From assembly GCA_030267965.1 (NCBI GenBank), contig BRYA01000345.1, forward strand, positions 1-59,672: a stretch of 59,672 bases of DNA, read 5' to 3'. The position numbers were made by a program, and so were the translations under genes. The DNA comes from Triparma columacea. Lineage: Eukaryota; Sar; Bolidophyceae; Parmales; Triparmaceae. Shown here piece after piece: positions 1 to 11,314 of the stretch; the first letter of the stretch is position 1; every line of letters begins with the position of its first letter. The notes beneath the pieces were generated by a model. The model had not been told where the DNA came from. It was given only the letters and a program-made list of their open reading frames with translations, and did not search any database.

Positions 1-3000
1 CTTCTTAGACAATCGGAGGTACCAAGAAATGAGAAGCCCACTGATGAATAGAGGCAAAAGTGTGTAGGTAAGGAGGATAGTGTAGTGAGTTGACTTGAAA
101 ATGCAACCAACAGGCATGACTGATATCAAATCAAGTGAGAAGAGACCCGAGAGGAACCCTGTGACTCTTGTGAAGATTGGTGGAAACTTGAGAGAGAATA
201 GATAGCTGAGATTGCCAACAACCTGAAAGTATGCAAAGCAAATCTTAATCACTGGCTCAACCTTCTCAAACTTGTCAGTAGCTCTTTCTAGACGTGTGTT
301 GAATTTTGTGACGCCGCTTGAAATAATTGAGTTTCCTCTCTTGATTTCACTACTTTTGTTCTTGAACACTGCCCAAATAATCAGAACCAGAAAGAGGACA
401 AAAATTGTCAGCCCTACAGCTAGAGTGAAGGTAGATGAACCCTCACACTTAACACAACTGAGAGAACCTGCGGCTCCAATGCTGCTGAAGCCTTCTTGAC
501 ATACTGCACAAAGTGGGCCACCATGGCCAACAGCACAGTATTGAGAGATATTTGACCCTCCTTGGCAGTGATTTTGGCTCAGGCAAGTCTCAATCTGGCT
601 TGAGCTGTTACTTGTCCGCCAGTACCCTGCTAGAAGCTCAAAGGTAGAGAGGGTTGTCCCAGGATTGTCTGCAACCCCTTCAGGAACTGGTAGAGATTTG
701 AAGCCATCATTGTCCACGACGATGTAGTAACCTCCCTCACTGACACATGTTAAGCGGGATTCACTAGAGGTAGTAAAAGGGCCACAAGAAGAGCAGTCGT
801 TTTCAGATAAGCCTCCTTCAGTGCTAAGATATTTGCCATTTGGGCAATCAGTGCAGGTGAATGTCTCATCATTGTTTTTGTACTTTCCTGGAGGGCAGAG
901 AGGGGTCTCACAGTGTGAGCCTGCAAATCCGGCATCACATTGTGTGCAGGTGCATTGTCCTACAATTCCTTCAATTTGTCCTCCATTTATGCAGTAGAAG
1001 TTACCACCTTTCTCCAGAGAACCGTCATCAGAAGGATTGGTGGTATTTTGACACAGAGAAAGAGTGTCACAGTGTGAGCCTGTAAATCCGGCATCACATT
1101 GTGTGCAGGTGCATTGTCCTGCAATTCCTCCAATCGTTCCCCCGTTTATGCAGTAAAATCTTCCTGACTTTTCAAGTGAGCCGTCGTCAGAAGGAATATC
1201 AGATGTTTGACAATTGAGGAAACACCAGGGAGCATCACCAATGTATCCTTCTGCGCAGGTTTCACAGTGTGGACCGCCAACACCAACATAGCAGGAAGTG
1301 CACGTGCAAGATCCAGCAGATCCACCAATTGTTCCTCCATTTATGCAGTAGAAGTTCCCATCACTCTCCAGAGAACCATCATCAGAAGGATTGGCACTAG
1401 ATACACAATCAAGGAAACACCAGGGGGCATCACCGCTGTAGCCTTCAGCACATGTGGCACAGTGTGGACCACCAACATTGTCGTAGCAAGAAGTACAAGT
1501 GCATGATCCTGCAGATCCGCCTATTGTTCCTCCATTTATGCAGTAGAAGTTACCGTTTGAACCGTCATCAGAAGCAGAATTTGTTGCCACGCAAGGTGGC
1601 GGCACACACTCAGTGAAAGACGCTTGAACACCTGAAATGATTCCATCTGTTCCTAGAAGAGAACCTTTGTGAAGGGTGTTTAATGAGTGAGTCTTGATTG
1701 AATCTAGGATTAAAAGCTTTTAAGATTGTCTTACCTTGGATTGGAGTGTTGGAGGAGTAGGGAGAAGGGCACGTATTGTGGATGGTGATGGTGGAAGAAA
1801 GACGCTGGTAAATATCATCACCATTTTCTGAGTCTGCTGTGTTTCCATTGAAGCGTGTTCCGTAGATATTGACATGAGTTCCACTATCCTGAACATCAAT
1901 TGCTCCACCTCCAAAATCACTATCTGTAGCTCTATTGTTGGAGAAGACTAAGAGCTCTAAGTCCACGACGGCGCCATAATAAATGAAAACCCCTCCACCA
2001 TTACTAGCATACCCCTTGTCAAAGGTGAGAGCTCGGAGAATAAGTGTACCACTCCCAGTTCCTAGAACAGTCGTCCCTCTTCTTTCATTCTCTCCATCCA
2101 ATACACAGCTTGCATTGTCCTCCACACACTTGACCTCTCCATTCAAGTCTTCTGTGAACAGCATCCTATACATATCTGCACAAGTCCCCTCTGAGCATTT
2201 ATACGGCCCAACAGCTAGAATCACAGTGTAACCATTCCCCATGATGGAGTTGCCAGTGTTAACACTGACTTGCACTCTATTACTGACTGTGTTGAATAGC
2301 CCGTTCATATCAACCACATTATTCACCTCAGCTCCTAAGCAGCCAGAGTACGAGTATTTATTGCCGTTGAGGGTGCCATCAGTGTCCAAAGCGGACTCTA
2401 AGAAAGGAGAAAAGTGGGAATTGGTGCAGCGGTAACGTAATGTGAGTTGTGCGGTTAGGAATGGTTCTAAAGACTACACAATCCACATGCTTGTCTTACC
2501 TTGGATTGGAGTGTTAGAGGAGTAGGGGGAAGGGCATATATTGTGGATGGTGGTTGCCAGACTGTCTAAGTTATGAATATCATTACCATTTCCTGAGGCT
2601 GCTGTGTTTCCATTGAAGCTTGTTCCGTATACGTTGACAGTAGTTCCACTATCTTGAACATAAATTGCTCCACCTCCATAACTACTACTTGTAGCTCTAT
2701 TGTTTGAGAAGACACACAGCTCTAAGTCCACTACGGCATCCCACTGAATGTGAACCCCTCCACCATAATCAGCATACCCCTTGTCGAAGGTGAGAGCTCG
2801 GAGAATAAGTGTACCACTCCCAGTTCCCCACACATACATCCCTCTTCTTGCATTCTCTCCATCCAACACACAGCTTGCGTTGTCCTCCACACACTTGACC
2901 TCTCCATTCAAGTCTTCTGTGTACAGCATGCTATTACTATATGCACAAGTCCCCTCTGAGCATTTATACGGCCCAACAGCTAGAATTGCAGTGTCACCAT

Positions 3001-6000
3001 TTGACATGATGGAGTTGCCAGTGTTGTGAACCTCAAACCCATTGTAATTACTGACTGTATTGAACAGCCCGTTCATATCCGAGACCTGACAAGGTACACA
3101 TCCGGAGTATGAGTATTCATTGCCGTTGACGGTGCCGTAAGTGTCCAAAGCAGACCCTGAGAAAGCAAAGAGGTAGGAATAGGAATTGGTGCAGCGGTAA
3201 TGTAAAGCGAGTGAGTTGTGGGGTTAGGAATGGTTCTACAGACTACACAATCCTCATTCTCGACTTACCTTGGATTGGAGTGTTGGAGGAGTAGGGAGAA
3301 GGGCATGTATTGTGGATGGTGATGGTTCCACCATCGTTTTCAATGTCATCACCCTTTCCTGAGTCTGCTGTGTTTTGATTGAAGAACGAACCGTAGACAT
3401 TCACACTAGTTCCACTACCTTCAACATGAATTGCTCCACCTCCATAACTACTACTTGTCGCTCTATTATTGGAGAAGATACAGAGCTTCAAGTCCACTAT
3501 GGCACCACCCCTTATTTCAACCCCTCCACCAGCTTCACCATAACCCTTGTCAAAGGTGATAGCTCGGAGAATGAGTGTACCACTCCCAGTACCATACACT
3601 TGCATCCCTCTTCTTTGATTCTCTCCATCCAACACACAGCTTGCGTTGTCCTCCACACACTCGACCTCTCCATTCAAGTCTACTGTGTACAGCATGTTAA
3701 AATTATCTTCACAAGTCCCATCTGAGCATTTATACGACCCATCAGCTAGAATTGCAATGTCACCACTCACCATGATAGAGTTGCCAGTGTTAGTGCCGCT
3801 ATACACTCCATTACTGACCGTGTTAAACAGTCCATTCATATCACCCACGTGCACCTCAGCCAACGACCTCCCTCCGACGACGACTAAGCAGGCCCAAAAA
3901 ATTAGGCTCAACATTGTCGAGTATTTCCGGAAAGTCGTCTTATGCGCCTTTGCTCGGCTGCATTTAACTAGGGAGGAACGTTTCTGGGATGACTTCATGA
4001 TCATGATCCCCGCACTTTTGGCTTCAGACCTTCCAGTCGGCTCAATCTTAGATCCTATCTTCAGAAGGGCGCAACCGCCCAACCTGACAATAAGGGAGGC
4101 AAAGAATCCCACTGCGCACAGTATGATTGTGCTCCTACTCATATATAACAAGATGATCTTATCTGTGTCGAGTCCGTCGTGCAAATTTGAGTCAAGGGCG
4201 ATGTCCCTTCGTTGAAAAGTACCACCGAAGTGTGCCTCTTCCCCTGACCTCTCAACGTTGCAGTCGTCGTAGTTCCTGTCGTTGTTGCCGCTGCAGTCAT
4301 GAGATGTCCCGCGCCGGAAGGATTGCGCGTTCTCTGTTAGCGTCGGTGCTGACTGCGTCGATGGTTGTGCTCTTCTCTTTGAGCATCGAGAAACTAATCT
4401 TTCCTCTTCACCCACTTTAAAGTTCAGGTGTAAAATCGGTGCAGTGCTCGTCTCACGTTCGTCGGTCGTTGTCGAGTTGCTCCTTTTAGTCCTATCCACT
4501 ACGCGACTGTCGATGAGACCTATCGGTCGTTCCGAAATAGGGGGCATAATGACTGCTGCCCCGCACTTGGTCAAGTTGAGCTTTGAAAGTAGCCTGTCAC
4601 CGGTCGTGTGTTTAGCGGGCCGCAGAGTAGCCGGTAGCCTGGCGGTTCTTATATCATGCTCCTTCGCGACAGGAACGCCTACGGAAGCGTCGAAATTGCT
4701 CAAGTTGAACATTTTAATTCCAGGTTGAGATTGGAGGCCAGAATTTTCTGCCTCATTTTCTAAGGCTGTGAAGGGTGACGACCAAAAAAGTGAGATTAGC
4801 AAATTCTAAAACCCACCCCAAAAAGTTCCATCTACAACGAACGACCAAAATGCCTGCCTTTTACTCGGCTTCTCGCCGCGTACTCACCTCGTCCTTCCCC
4901 TCGATCACCCCATTTCATCAACACTAAGTTGACAATTTCTCGCCTCGCAATCTGTTTAGAAGCAACGAAAGCGCCTATTCTGGCGTTGTCTACTCTCCTT
5001 GAGCAGGAGAGTTTATTGATAGATGAAAAGGTACAAGGCTCCTCAACTTCCAAAGCTTGCATTAAATCGTGCATCGTCTTCAGCTCTTGTTGCACAAACT
5101 TTGCACTGCTATTGTCACGAAGTATTGCGCCTCCTTTTAAGGGATCATCATTCCCGCAGTTGTTAGCAAGCCCGTAGGGCTCGCACTGTACCTTGCATGC
5201 CGTCAGTGCCTTCGATTCCTTGTCATTCTTCTCTTGATCTGTGGGGAGAAAAGCAAGGAGCGAAGCAAATCACGATTAGTTTTCATTAGTTTGCGTTACA
5301 GTCACATCGGGACGGCAGCAGTGTTTTTTGAAGAAGATATCGGGGTAATCTGGCCTTGCTCCGTCATGGTTGTCTTTATTCATGACGCAATCAAACTTCT
5401 CCTCGATGCTTACCTTCATAAACTAGAATAATCCGCTCTGCTGCATTCTGCCCATACTTTACAACTTCGTTGTCGAGTAGTGTCAACTCGTTGTCAAGCA
5501 GGAGCTCGCCCATCCCCCCTGTGAGGAGGGCGTCGAAGGCATCACTTTTTGTTAATGCTGCCTTAAAGGCCTTAACGTCCTTGACATTTGTTTCTGATGA
5601 GTGAAACGAATTGAGTTTGATGTGAGGGTTAGCGTCTAATATATTGCTTTTTTGATAGTTGCATAGGGGTCTTTAATGGCGCTTAATAATCTCCTTTACC
5701 TCCTGCGTACTCACCTCGTCCTTCCCCTTCACCGGCCCTTTTCCCAGAAACGTTTTCTCGGTGCTCGTTGCCCACAGCAGCACCGACGGCGACACCAGGA
5801 GCTGCAAGTCGTTCCTGCGGACATGGCGACCAGGGAATAGAGCTCGAGCGAAGGCACCCTGTCACCTCAAAGCCTGGTAGCGCTTTGTAGTCAGCTCTTA
5901 AACCCACGCAACCTCCGTCCTCGATCATCAGTTGCAAGGGAGGGGTAATGAGTGCAGTATCCCCAAGCAAAGCAGAGACTAGCCGTGGTCTGTGAACCAT

Positions 6001-8776
6001 TCCAAGCCTTGAAGCGCTCACTCGTAAAGCCTTGTCGACACTGAGCTCATTAAAAGCCCTGCTCTTGTCCAAGCAGCTGTCCCCCTCCTCATGACGCACT
6101 ACAAGTTTGGGTGCAGTGAGGCGCCCACACTCTTGCTTCGTAGTCTCAATTTTGTGCTGCAACCACTCGGAGGAGTCAGTCGGAGCAGCAGCAGCGTTGA
6201 GTTCCGCATGATCCTTGTTGAGAACTCTGTAGAGAGGAAGATTGTTCTTCACGTCAGACATGCCGTGGAAATGTTCGTCACACACATCACCCTGGCGCGT
6301 ATTTACGTGAATGGCTTCGTCGGTCACAATGAGGGAGACGACTGTGGCGCGGAAGGGGGTTGTAAGGTAGGTGGAGTGCGGGGGGTGCGGCGTTCGACGT
6401 GGGTGAGAACATGAACGTTAAGGAGGACATGGACAAGGATGTGGATGAGGATGTGGACGAGGATGCGGGACAGACGAAGGATGTGGACGATTTGTAAATC
6501 ACAAGCTCCTCCCCCCTTCCCCTCTTCTCACCTCTCGAATCCTCCGCAGCCTCCTTGACCTTGACCGCGATACGTTTCGCCTTGCCCACCTCGACGTCTA
6601 CATCAGTCTCCTCCACGTCGGAACTGCTGTCCTCTTCTAACCCTCCACGATGTGCCCGACGTGGTCGACTGAGACTGGCTCGACGTGGGATTTGGGCGGC
6701 CATGACTTGGACGAAATTTGTTTGACAGGTGTTGTTGAGAACGCTAGTCCTCCTCTCCTCGAAGTCGCGGGGTCCTTTTCTTTGAGAGTAGTCGTCCTTG
6801 ACTTGAGGATCAACAAGATATTTGTCAATCACATTGTGGAGGCTAGTGTTCATGGGGACGGTCTCGTCAACGACGGGGGGATAAATGGCTGTTGGTGGTC
6901 GGAGAGGGAAATGGGGTTGGTGGGGGGTCGAGGGGGGTCGAAGGGGTTAGAAGGTGAAGGTAAGGGTTAATGAGGGCATGCAAAGATACAAGCTGTCGAC
7001 CCCGTCCTCATCGTCATCTACCACCTGGTCCAACAGGTCCTCCTCCAGAATGGCCACCTCGTCGGCGGTCGCGTCCGAGACACCTTCCAAGTCAATCCCT
7101 CCCCCCCTCTCCCCCTCTTCTCACCTTTCACGGCCTCCTCAGCCTCATCGGCAACGAAACGATCCGCCTTGCACACACCTACGTCGACAGTGGGCTCCTC
7201 TACGTCCGAACTACCGTCCTCCCCAAACTCTGCAAGGAGCGAAGCAAATCACGATAGTTTTCGTTAGTTTGCGTTACAGTCGCATCAGGACGGCAGCAGC
7301 GTTTTTTTGAAGAAGACATTGAGGTGATCTGGCTTTGCTCCGTCATGGTTGTCAATATTCATGATGCACTTCAACTTCTCCTGATGCTTACCTTCGTCAG
7401 CGAGTGTAATTCGCACTGCTCTAGAAACAACGAAGTCGCCTATTTTGGCGTTATCTACTCTCCTTGAGCAGGAGAGTTTATTGATAGATGAAAAGGTACA
7501 AAGCTCCTCAACTTCCGAAGCCTGCATTAATTCATGCTTCGTCTTCAGCTGTTGTTGCCCAAACTTTGCAATGCCTCCGTTGAGAAGTATCACGCCTCCT
7601 TCTAAGAACCCGTCCTTTCCGCTGTAAATTAGCTCGTTTGGCTTGCACTGTACCTCGCATGCCGTCAGTGCCTTCGATTCCTTGTCATTCTTCTCTTGAT
7701 CTGTGGGGAGAAAAGCAAGGAGCGAAGCAAATCACGATTTGTTTTCATTAGTTTGCGTTACAGTCACATCGGGACGGCAGCAGTGTTTTTTGAAGAAGAT
7801 ATCGGGGTAATCTGGCCTTGCTCCGTCATGGTTGTCTTTATTCATGACGCAATCAAACTTCTCCTCGATGCTCACCTTCATAAACGAGAATAATCCGCAC
7901 TGCTGATCTACAATCTCCGTCGTCGAGAAGTGCCAGCCTGTCCCCTGAAAGGTCGCTGTCATTATTACCGAGGTCGGCAACAGTCTCATCATAAACATCT
8001 CCCGTCATTGGTAAGTCTGATGCCTTGACAGTCTTGAAATTATGACCGTCCTTCAGCCCATAATGAAGCTGTTCGCAACCTGCGCGGTCGCCAAGTATCA
8101 GCTCCTCGCGCGAGAGCTCGATCTCCCCTTTGTTTAGATCGGCATAGAAACCCTCTTGAGAATACCTCGTCGGAAGCGCTCCGGAATCCCACTCAACTTG
8201 CTCTAATTCACAAGAACCGAGCAGCCAAGGAGACGGATTTTCGCCACTGCCATCGAAAAGCGCCAGCTCGCCTCCTCGAAGCTCCCTACACTGATACGTG
8301 TTGATGGCAAGGGGCTTGGTGTGGCCACCTCTCGTCAGGAGGGCCGTAAAGGCCAATTCAGTCTCGTCGTTTCGTCGTTTTGACAGGACTTTCGGCTTTC
8401 CTAAACAACACCTGTTGTCGAGAAGTAAGGAATTCCCTTCGAAAAGCTTATCCATCTCCTCCTCGTCGAATAGGTCCAAGGTATATCGGTCAGCGGTCGT
8501 CGAGAGTGCACCAGACGCCTTCCATTCCTTGGTGAGTGATGGTCCACCAGGAGCGTTAGGTTTCTTTTCAACAGCGGCTCTATTCAGGACGCCCTCCATG
8601 GAACTTCCGTTCAGAATGCCTTCAATGTACTTCCCGTTCATACACGGGACGACCGAAGCATTGTGGCCAAGTGCATTGCCTTGATGGCGGACACGCATGA
8701 GATCTTCATGCTGTAGACTTTCAAACATGGACAGCGCCACGAACGAAAGATAAGTGATGAATATAAGGCTCCTCAT
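1..8776 (-). CDS. Giant modular surface protein (repeat N-region, PMP-like repeats, EGF/GCC2-like Cys-rich, TM); 3' end cut by window
   Basis: Exons on the minus strand: 8776-7876, 7700-7392, 7229-7125, 6888-6532, 6341-5715, 5593-5414, 5238-4888, 4765-3269, 3156-2500, 2397-1735, 1652-<1. Every junction is GT-AG and phase 1, and the joined frame stays open for about 2,430 codons. The start at 8776 gives a signal-peptide-like N-terminus (MRSLIFITYLSFVALSMF). Exons 1-7 encode acidic, unrecognised repeats. Exon 8 contains a hydrophobic helix and then a second signal-like segment at 3914. Exons 8-10 each end in or consist of a ~215-residue domain with FSNN and GGGAI motifs typical of PMP-type beta-helix repeats. 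Exon 11 holds four EGF-like repeats (CINGG...CTCT.C), a GCC2/GCC3-like CPPGKY segment and at least one TM helix (about 330-410), then continues past base 1. Probably a secreted or membrane surface protein. It could instead be two genes, the second starting at 3914. Function unknown. Confidence 0.72.
900..1620 (-). repeat. Four EGF-like Cys-rich repeats within exon 11
   Basis: Four tandem units share SDDGS...FYCINGG.I.G..G.CTCT.C...GG/GSHC. The first two also carry a CAEGY.GDAPWCFL tail. The repetition is obvious in the DNA, where cctccatttatgcagtagaa recurs around 1530 and 1335, with variants near 1145 and 985. The unit is about 170 bp. Confidence 0.88.
1735..3914 (-). repeat. Three tandem PMP-like domain exons
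   Basis: The end of exon 8 (3914-3269), exon 9 (3156-2500, 219 codons) and exon 10 (2397-1735, 221 codons) encode the same ~215-residue domain. Shared landmarks are DMNGLFNTVSN, NTGNSIM, CVEDNASCVLDGEN, GTGSGTLILRA.TFDKGY, FSNNRAT, GGGAI and CPSPYSSNTPIQG. Each copy ends with the same donor context after the IQG codons. Short linker introns of 112 and 102 nt separate them. This is tandem duplication of a symmetrical 1-1 exon. Confidence 0.92.
5239..5413 (-). repeat. Duplicated intron copy A in the giant gene (175 nt)
   Basis: Intron 5413-5239 is almost identical to the intron at 7875-7701. Both are 175 nt and I count two differences, one of them in the donor (GTAAGC here, GTGAGC there). The identity runs on for about 45 bases into the exon that follows. 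Confidence 0.9.
7230..7391 (-). repeat. Third, diverged copy of the duplicated intron (162 nt)
   Basis: This intron shares long blocks with copies A and B, including the segment with gacggcagcag and the TTTGCTTCGCTCCTTGC stretch close to the acceptor. It carries many substitutions and small gaps and lacks the CTTTTCTCCCCA insert before the AG. An older duplicate of the same intron. Confidence 0.85.
7701..7875 (-). repeat. Duplicated intron copy B in the giant gene (175 nt)
   Basis: Near-identical partner of intron 5413-5239. It sits between exon 1 and exon 2. The exon downstream (7700-7392) is homologous to exon 5238-4888 but clearly diverged in protein sequence. Confidence 0.9.
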
Positions 8777-9494
8777 CGGAATGGTATCACGTATTTCTTG
8801 TGTAAGATTTCTGAAGCCTGTTAAAACATGGTGAAGCAATAGCGAGGGATTCAGTTGGTGGGGTGGGGAGGTTAGATTCACGATTGTCATTAATCCCGGG
8901 TTACCAGAAATGGATGTATAATGTCCCGCTCATATCAAAGTTACGAAAACGCTTCTTCCCACAACCCTCAGCTCTTATCCTCAATCAAGCTATCTCTGCG
9001 AAAAACAAGCCGCCCTTGGACTTTCACAAAATCAACCACCACAAACCATACAAATAACACACCACCGGAGATAACCAAGACAACAAGACCTCTTAACGGG
9101 GGGGGATTACGAACTCCACACTCTGACTCACAAGAACAAGAGAGATCTTTGAGGGAAGTTGACCAATTCGGGACCAAGGACCAGGAAACCGACTGAAGAG
9201 TTGTTGATGTTTGAAACGTTGCAATCTTAGTGCAGTACAATCATGATAGACACGTGCGTTCCGATGCAGTATGTCCTCCTGTATATGTCAGCTACTCGTG
9301 CGTGTGTTCCAACCTGCTCATGTAACCTTCCGTTTTATTTCAGGTTGTATTTCTTAGACATGGAATTCAAACATTCTCAATGCAATATGATCTCTATCTT
9401 GTATCTATCTTCCCCTCTCCTCCCCCCCCAACTTTTTCCTCCCCCCCCTCCCCCCCCCCCCACTCTCTTCCCTCTCTTGTTGGTTGTAGTCCCC
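8777..9494. other. Intergenic: upstream of giant gene, downstream of POC1
   Basis: 718 bp between two minus-strand genes, so it should hold the promoter and 5' UTR of the giant gene and the 3' UTR of POC1. A C-rich tract lies at about 9420-9475. A 90-codon minus-strand frame at 8968-9240 contains a hydrophobic stretch, but I see no family and no splice link, so I do not call it a gene. Confidence 0.5.
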
Positions 9495-11314
9495 CTATTC
9501 AGTTTTATCTTCCCCCTGTCCAAAAACGTGTTTCGCCATAAGATCCTCCTGCAGACTCAGCCTCTTATCAAGGATCGCCAGCGTCCTCGTGACCATATCA
9601 AGTTGTCCCACAATATGGTCCAGCGTCCCCGCCAGAACCTCAGGTAGCTGTTCCTTCGGGATAGGTGTCTTCCCTTTATTACTCCCTGTAATACCAGTGT
9701 CGAGATCACCAGAGTCGTCAACGTCACCACCTGCGAGCTCCTCGAGTACGAATTCCTTCCCCGCGTTGCTCTGGTTGTTAGGTAGTAGGTTCCTCATCGG
9801 TGAGCTTCCCTTATTCCCCGGGCTCATCGTGGGTGCTCCTAGCCTTGAGGTGTTTGCGAGGTTCCTTGTTGACATGTGTGTCGTGTTTACGCTTACGTCG
9901 TTCTGATGTCTCTTCCTTCGGGGGGAGTTGTAGCTTAGGGGCTGGCCCATGCGGACCTGGTTCTTTGAGGCGTTCACGTTCCTGTCGACTTGATCGATAC
10001 CAAGACCACCACTGGAACCTCCAACGATCCTCTCGAGGCTGAATTAATGTTTGAGTGAGGGGGGTTTTGGGTTAGGTTCGCGTGTAAGAGCCGTGCAAGA
10101 GTTACGCAACGAAAATAACCTTAAATAATCTACATCTCCCTCCCCCCCCCCCCCACCTCCTTGTCTTTTCACTCACCTAGATTTCCAGACCATGACCATT
10201 TTATCTTCCCCCCCAGATCCAAAGTACCCTCCCTGCGGAGCAAAGCAGCTTGCCGTCGCCGCCCTGGTGTCCATGTAGTGTATAAAGTAACTGACCTTCC
10301 CTCAAATCCCATATCTTCAGGCTCCCTTCCAAGCCTGAGCTCAGTAGGTAGTTCCCTGACGAGTGGAAGGAGCATCCGCTCACCGCGTCCCCGTGCGCGG
10401 GGTAGTGTTGGAGGAGGGCGTTGGACCTTAAGTCCCATAGTTTTACCGTCCTGTCCGCGCTTCCCGCTGCTACGCACGTGCCGTCGGGGTGGAAGGCTAC
10501 GGCGTTTACGCCGGCCTCGTGGTCGGTGTATGAACCGATTTGGGAGTGGTTGGCGACGTCCCAGATTCTGACTGTCTTGTCGTCACCACCGCTAACGGCG
10601 AGACGGGAGTCGGGGGAGAACTTAGCTGAGCGTACCCAGTTGGAGTGCCCGTTGAGTGAGCATACGAACTTCTTGCTTGGGAGGGACCAGATCTTGCAGG
10701 TCTTGTCGTCTGAGGCGGTTATGATTCTCTTGCAGTCGCTGGAGAAGGAGACGGAACGGACACCACCGGTGTGACCTTTGATGCAGACGGACTCTCCTTT
10801 GGCGGAAGGGAGCCAGAGACGGACGGTGCGATCGGCGGAGGCGGACGCTACGAGATGCCCGGAGGGGGAGTACTGGTTGGGAGGGAGGGGTTGTTGGAGG
10901 TTGGGAAGGGAAGGTGCGGGGAGGAGAGGTGAGTGAGTTAGGTCTTGTAGGTTATGGGGCGATTCAGGGAAACAAACACCCGTCGTCGCTCCACCCATCA
11001 CCCATACCGCCATAGGTTGTCGTCAATCCAAAGAAACAAGGCACCTCTTAAAGTCCCCCCAACACCTCCCCCCCCCCCCCACCTCCCCCGATCCCTATTG
11101 TACTAACCTCGACGTGGTTAACAGGTCCTTTATGTCCCACGAATCTGAATGCCCTCAACTGCGGTTTGAAGCTCCAGAGCATGAGGCAGTTGTCGGCCGA
11201 CCCTGACACCAGCTGCTTCATGTTTGGGGAGAAGGCTACGGACAGGATGGACGACTTGTGACCGCGGAATGTACGCTCGAGGGTTGGGTCGGGGATGGCG
11301 GGTGCGGATGACAT
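9495..11314 (-). CDS. POC1: POC1-like centriolar WD40 protein, with a one-base frameshift
   Basis: Exons 11314-11108, 10872-10177 and 10038-9495. The N-terminus has the POC1 hallmarks DP.LERTFRGHK, SGSADNCLMLW and RAFRFVGHKG. WD40 blades follow, with repeated DDKT.(K/R)IW and DRTV(K/R)LW motifs and LLYTLHGHQG. The C-terminus has the POC1-type coiled coil (LDHIVGQLDMVTRTLAILDKRL). POC1 acts in centriole and basal-body integrity. Exon 2 is one nucleotide too long: after HGHQGGD the frame shifts at about 10241-10257, and the expected FAPQGGYFGSGGEDKMVMVW blade reads in the +1 frame. Exon 3 joins correctly only to that shifted frame. Identification is secure. Whether the shift is an assembly error, a pseudogene lesion or recoding is open. 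Confidence 0.88.

Noticed and set aside
3915..4802. 519-codon frame starting MLISLFW at 4802 as an independent gene start
   Set aside because: The first 12 codons lie in the intron; the acceptor at 4768-4766 links this exon in phase to the upstream exon ending at 4888.
6947..7083. Acidic open frame inside the intron between exons 3 and 4 of the giant gene (VAILEEDLLDQVVDDDEDG)
   Set aside because: It resembles the neighbouring acidic exons but the only upstream AG (ttggaag) lacks a pyrimidine tract and would make a ~40-nt purine-rich intron. The frame ends in TAA with no clear donor. Skipping it keeps the gene open. Could be an optional or decayed exon.
8968..9240. 90-codon minus-strand frame with a hydrophobic segment
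   Set aside because: No homology, no splice link to the giant gene, and the segment is as likely 5' UTR.
10240..10275. GC-AG mini-intron to explain the POC1 frameshift
   Set aside because: A ~30-nt GC-AG intron would be in frame but would delete a strand needed for the WD40 blade. A one-base indel explains the sequence better.
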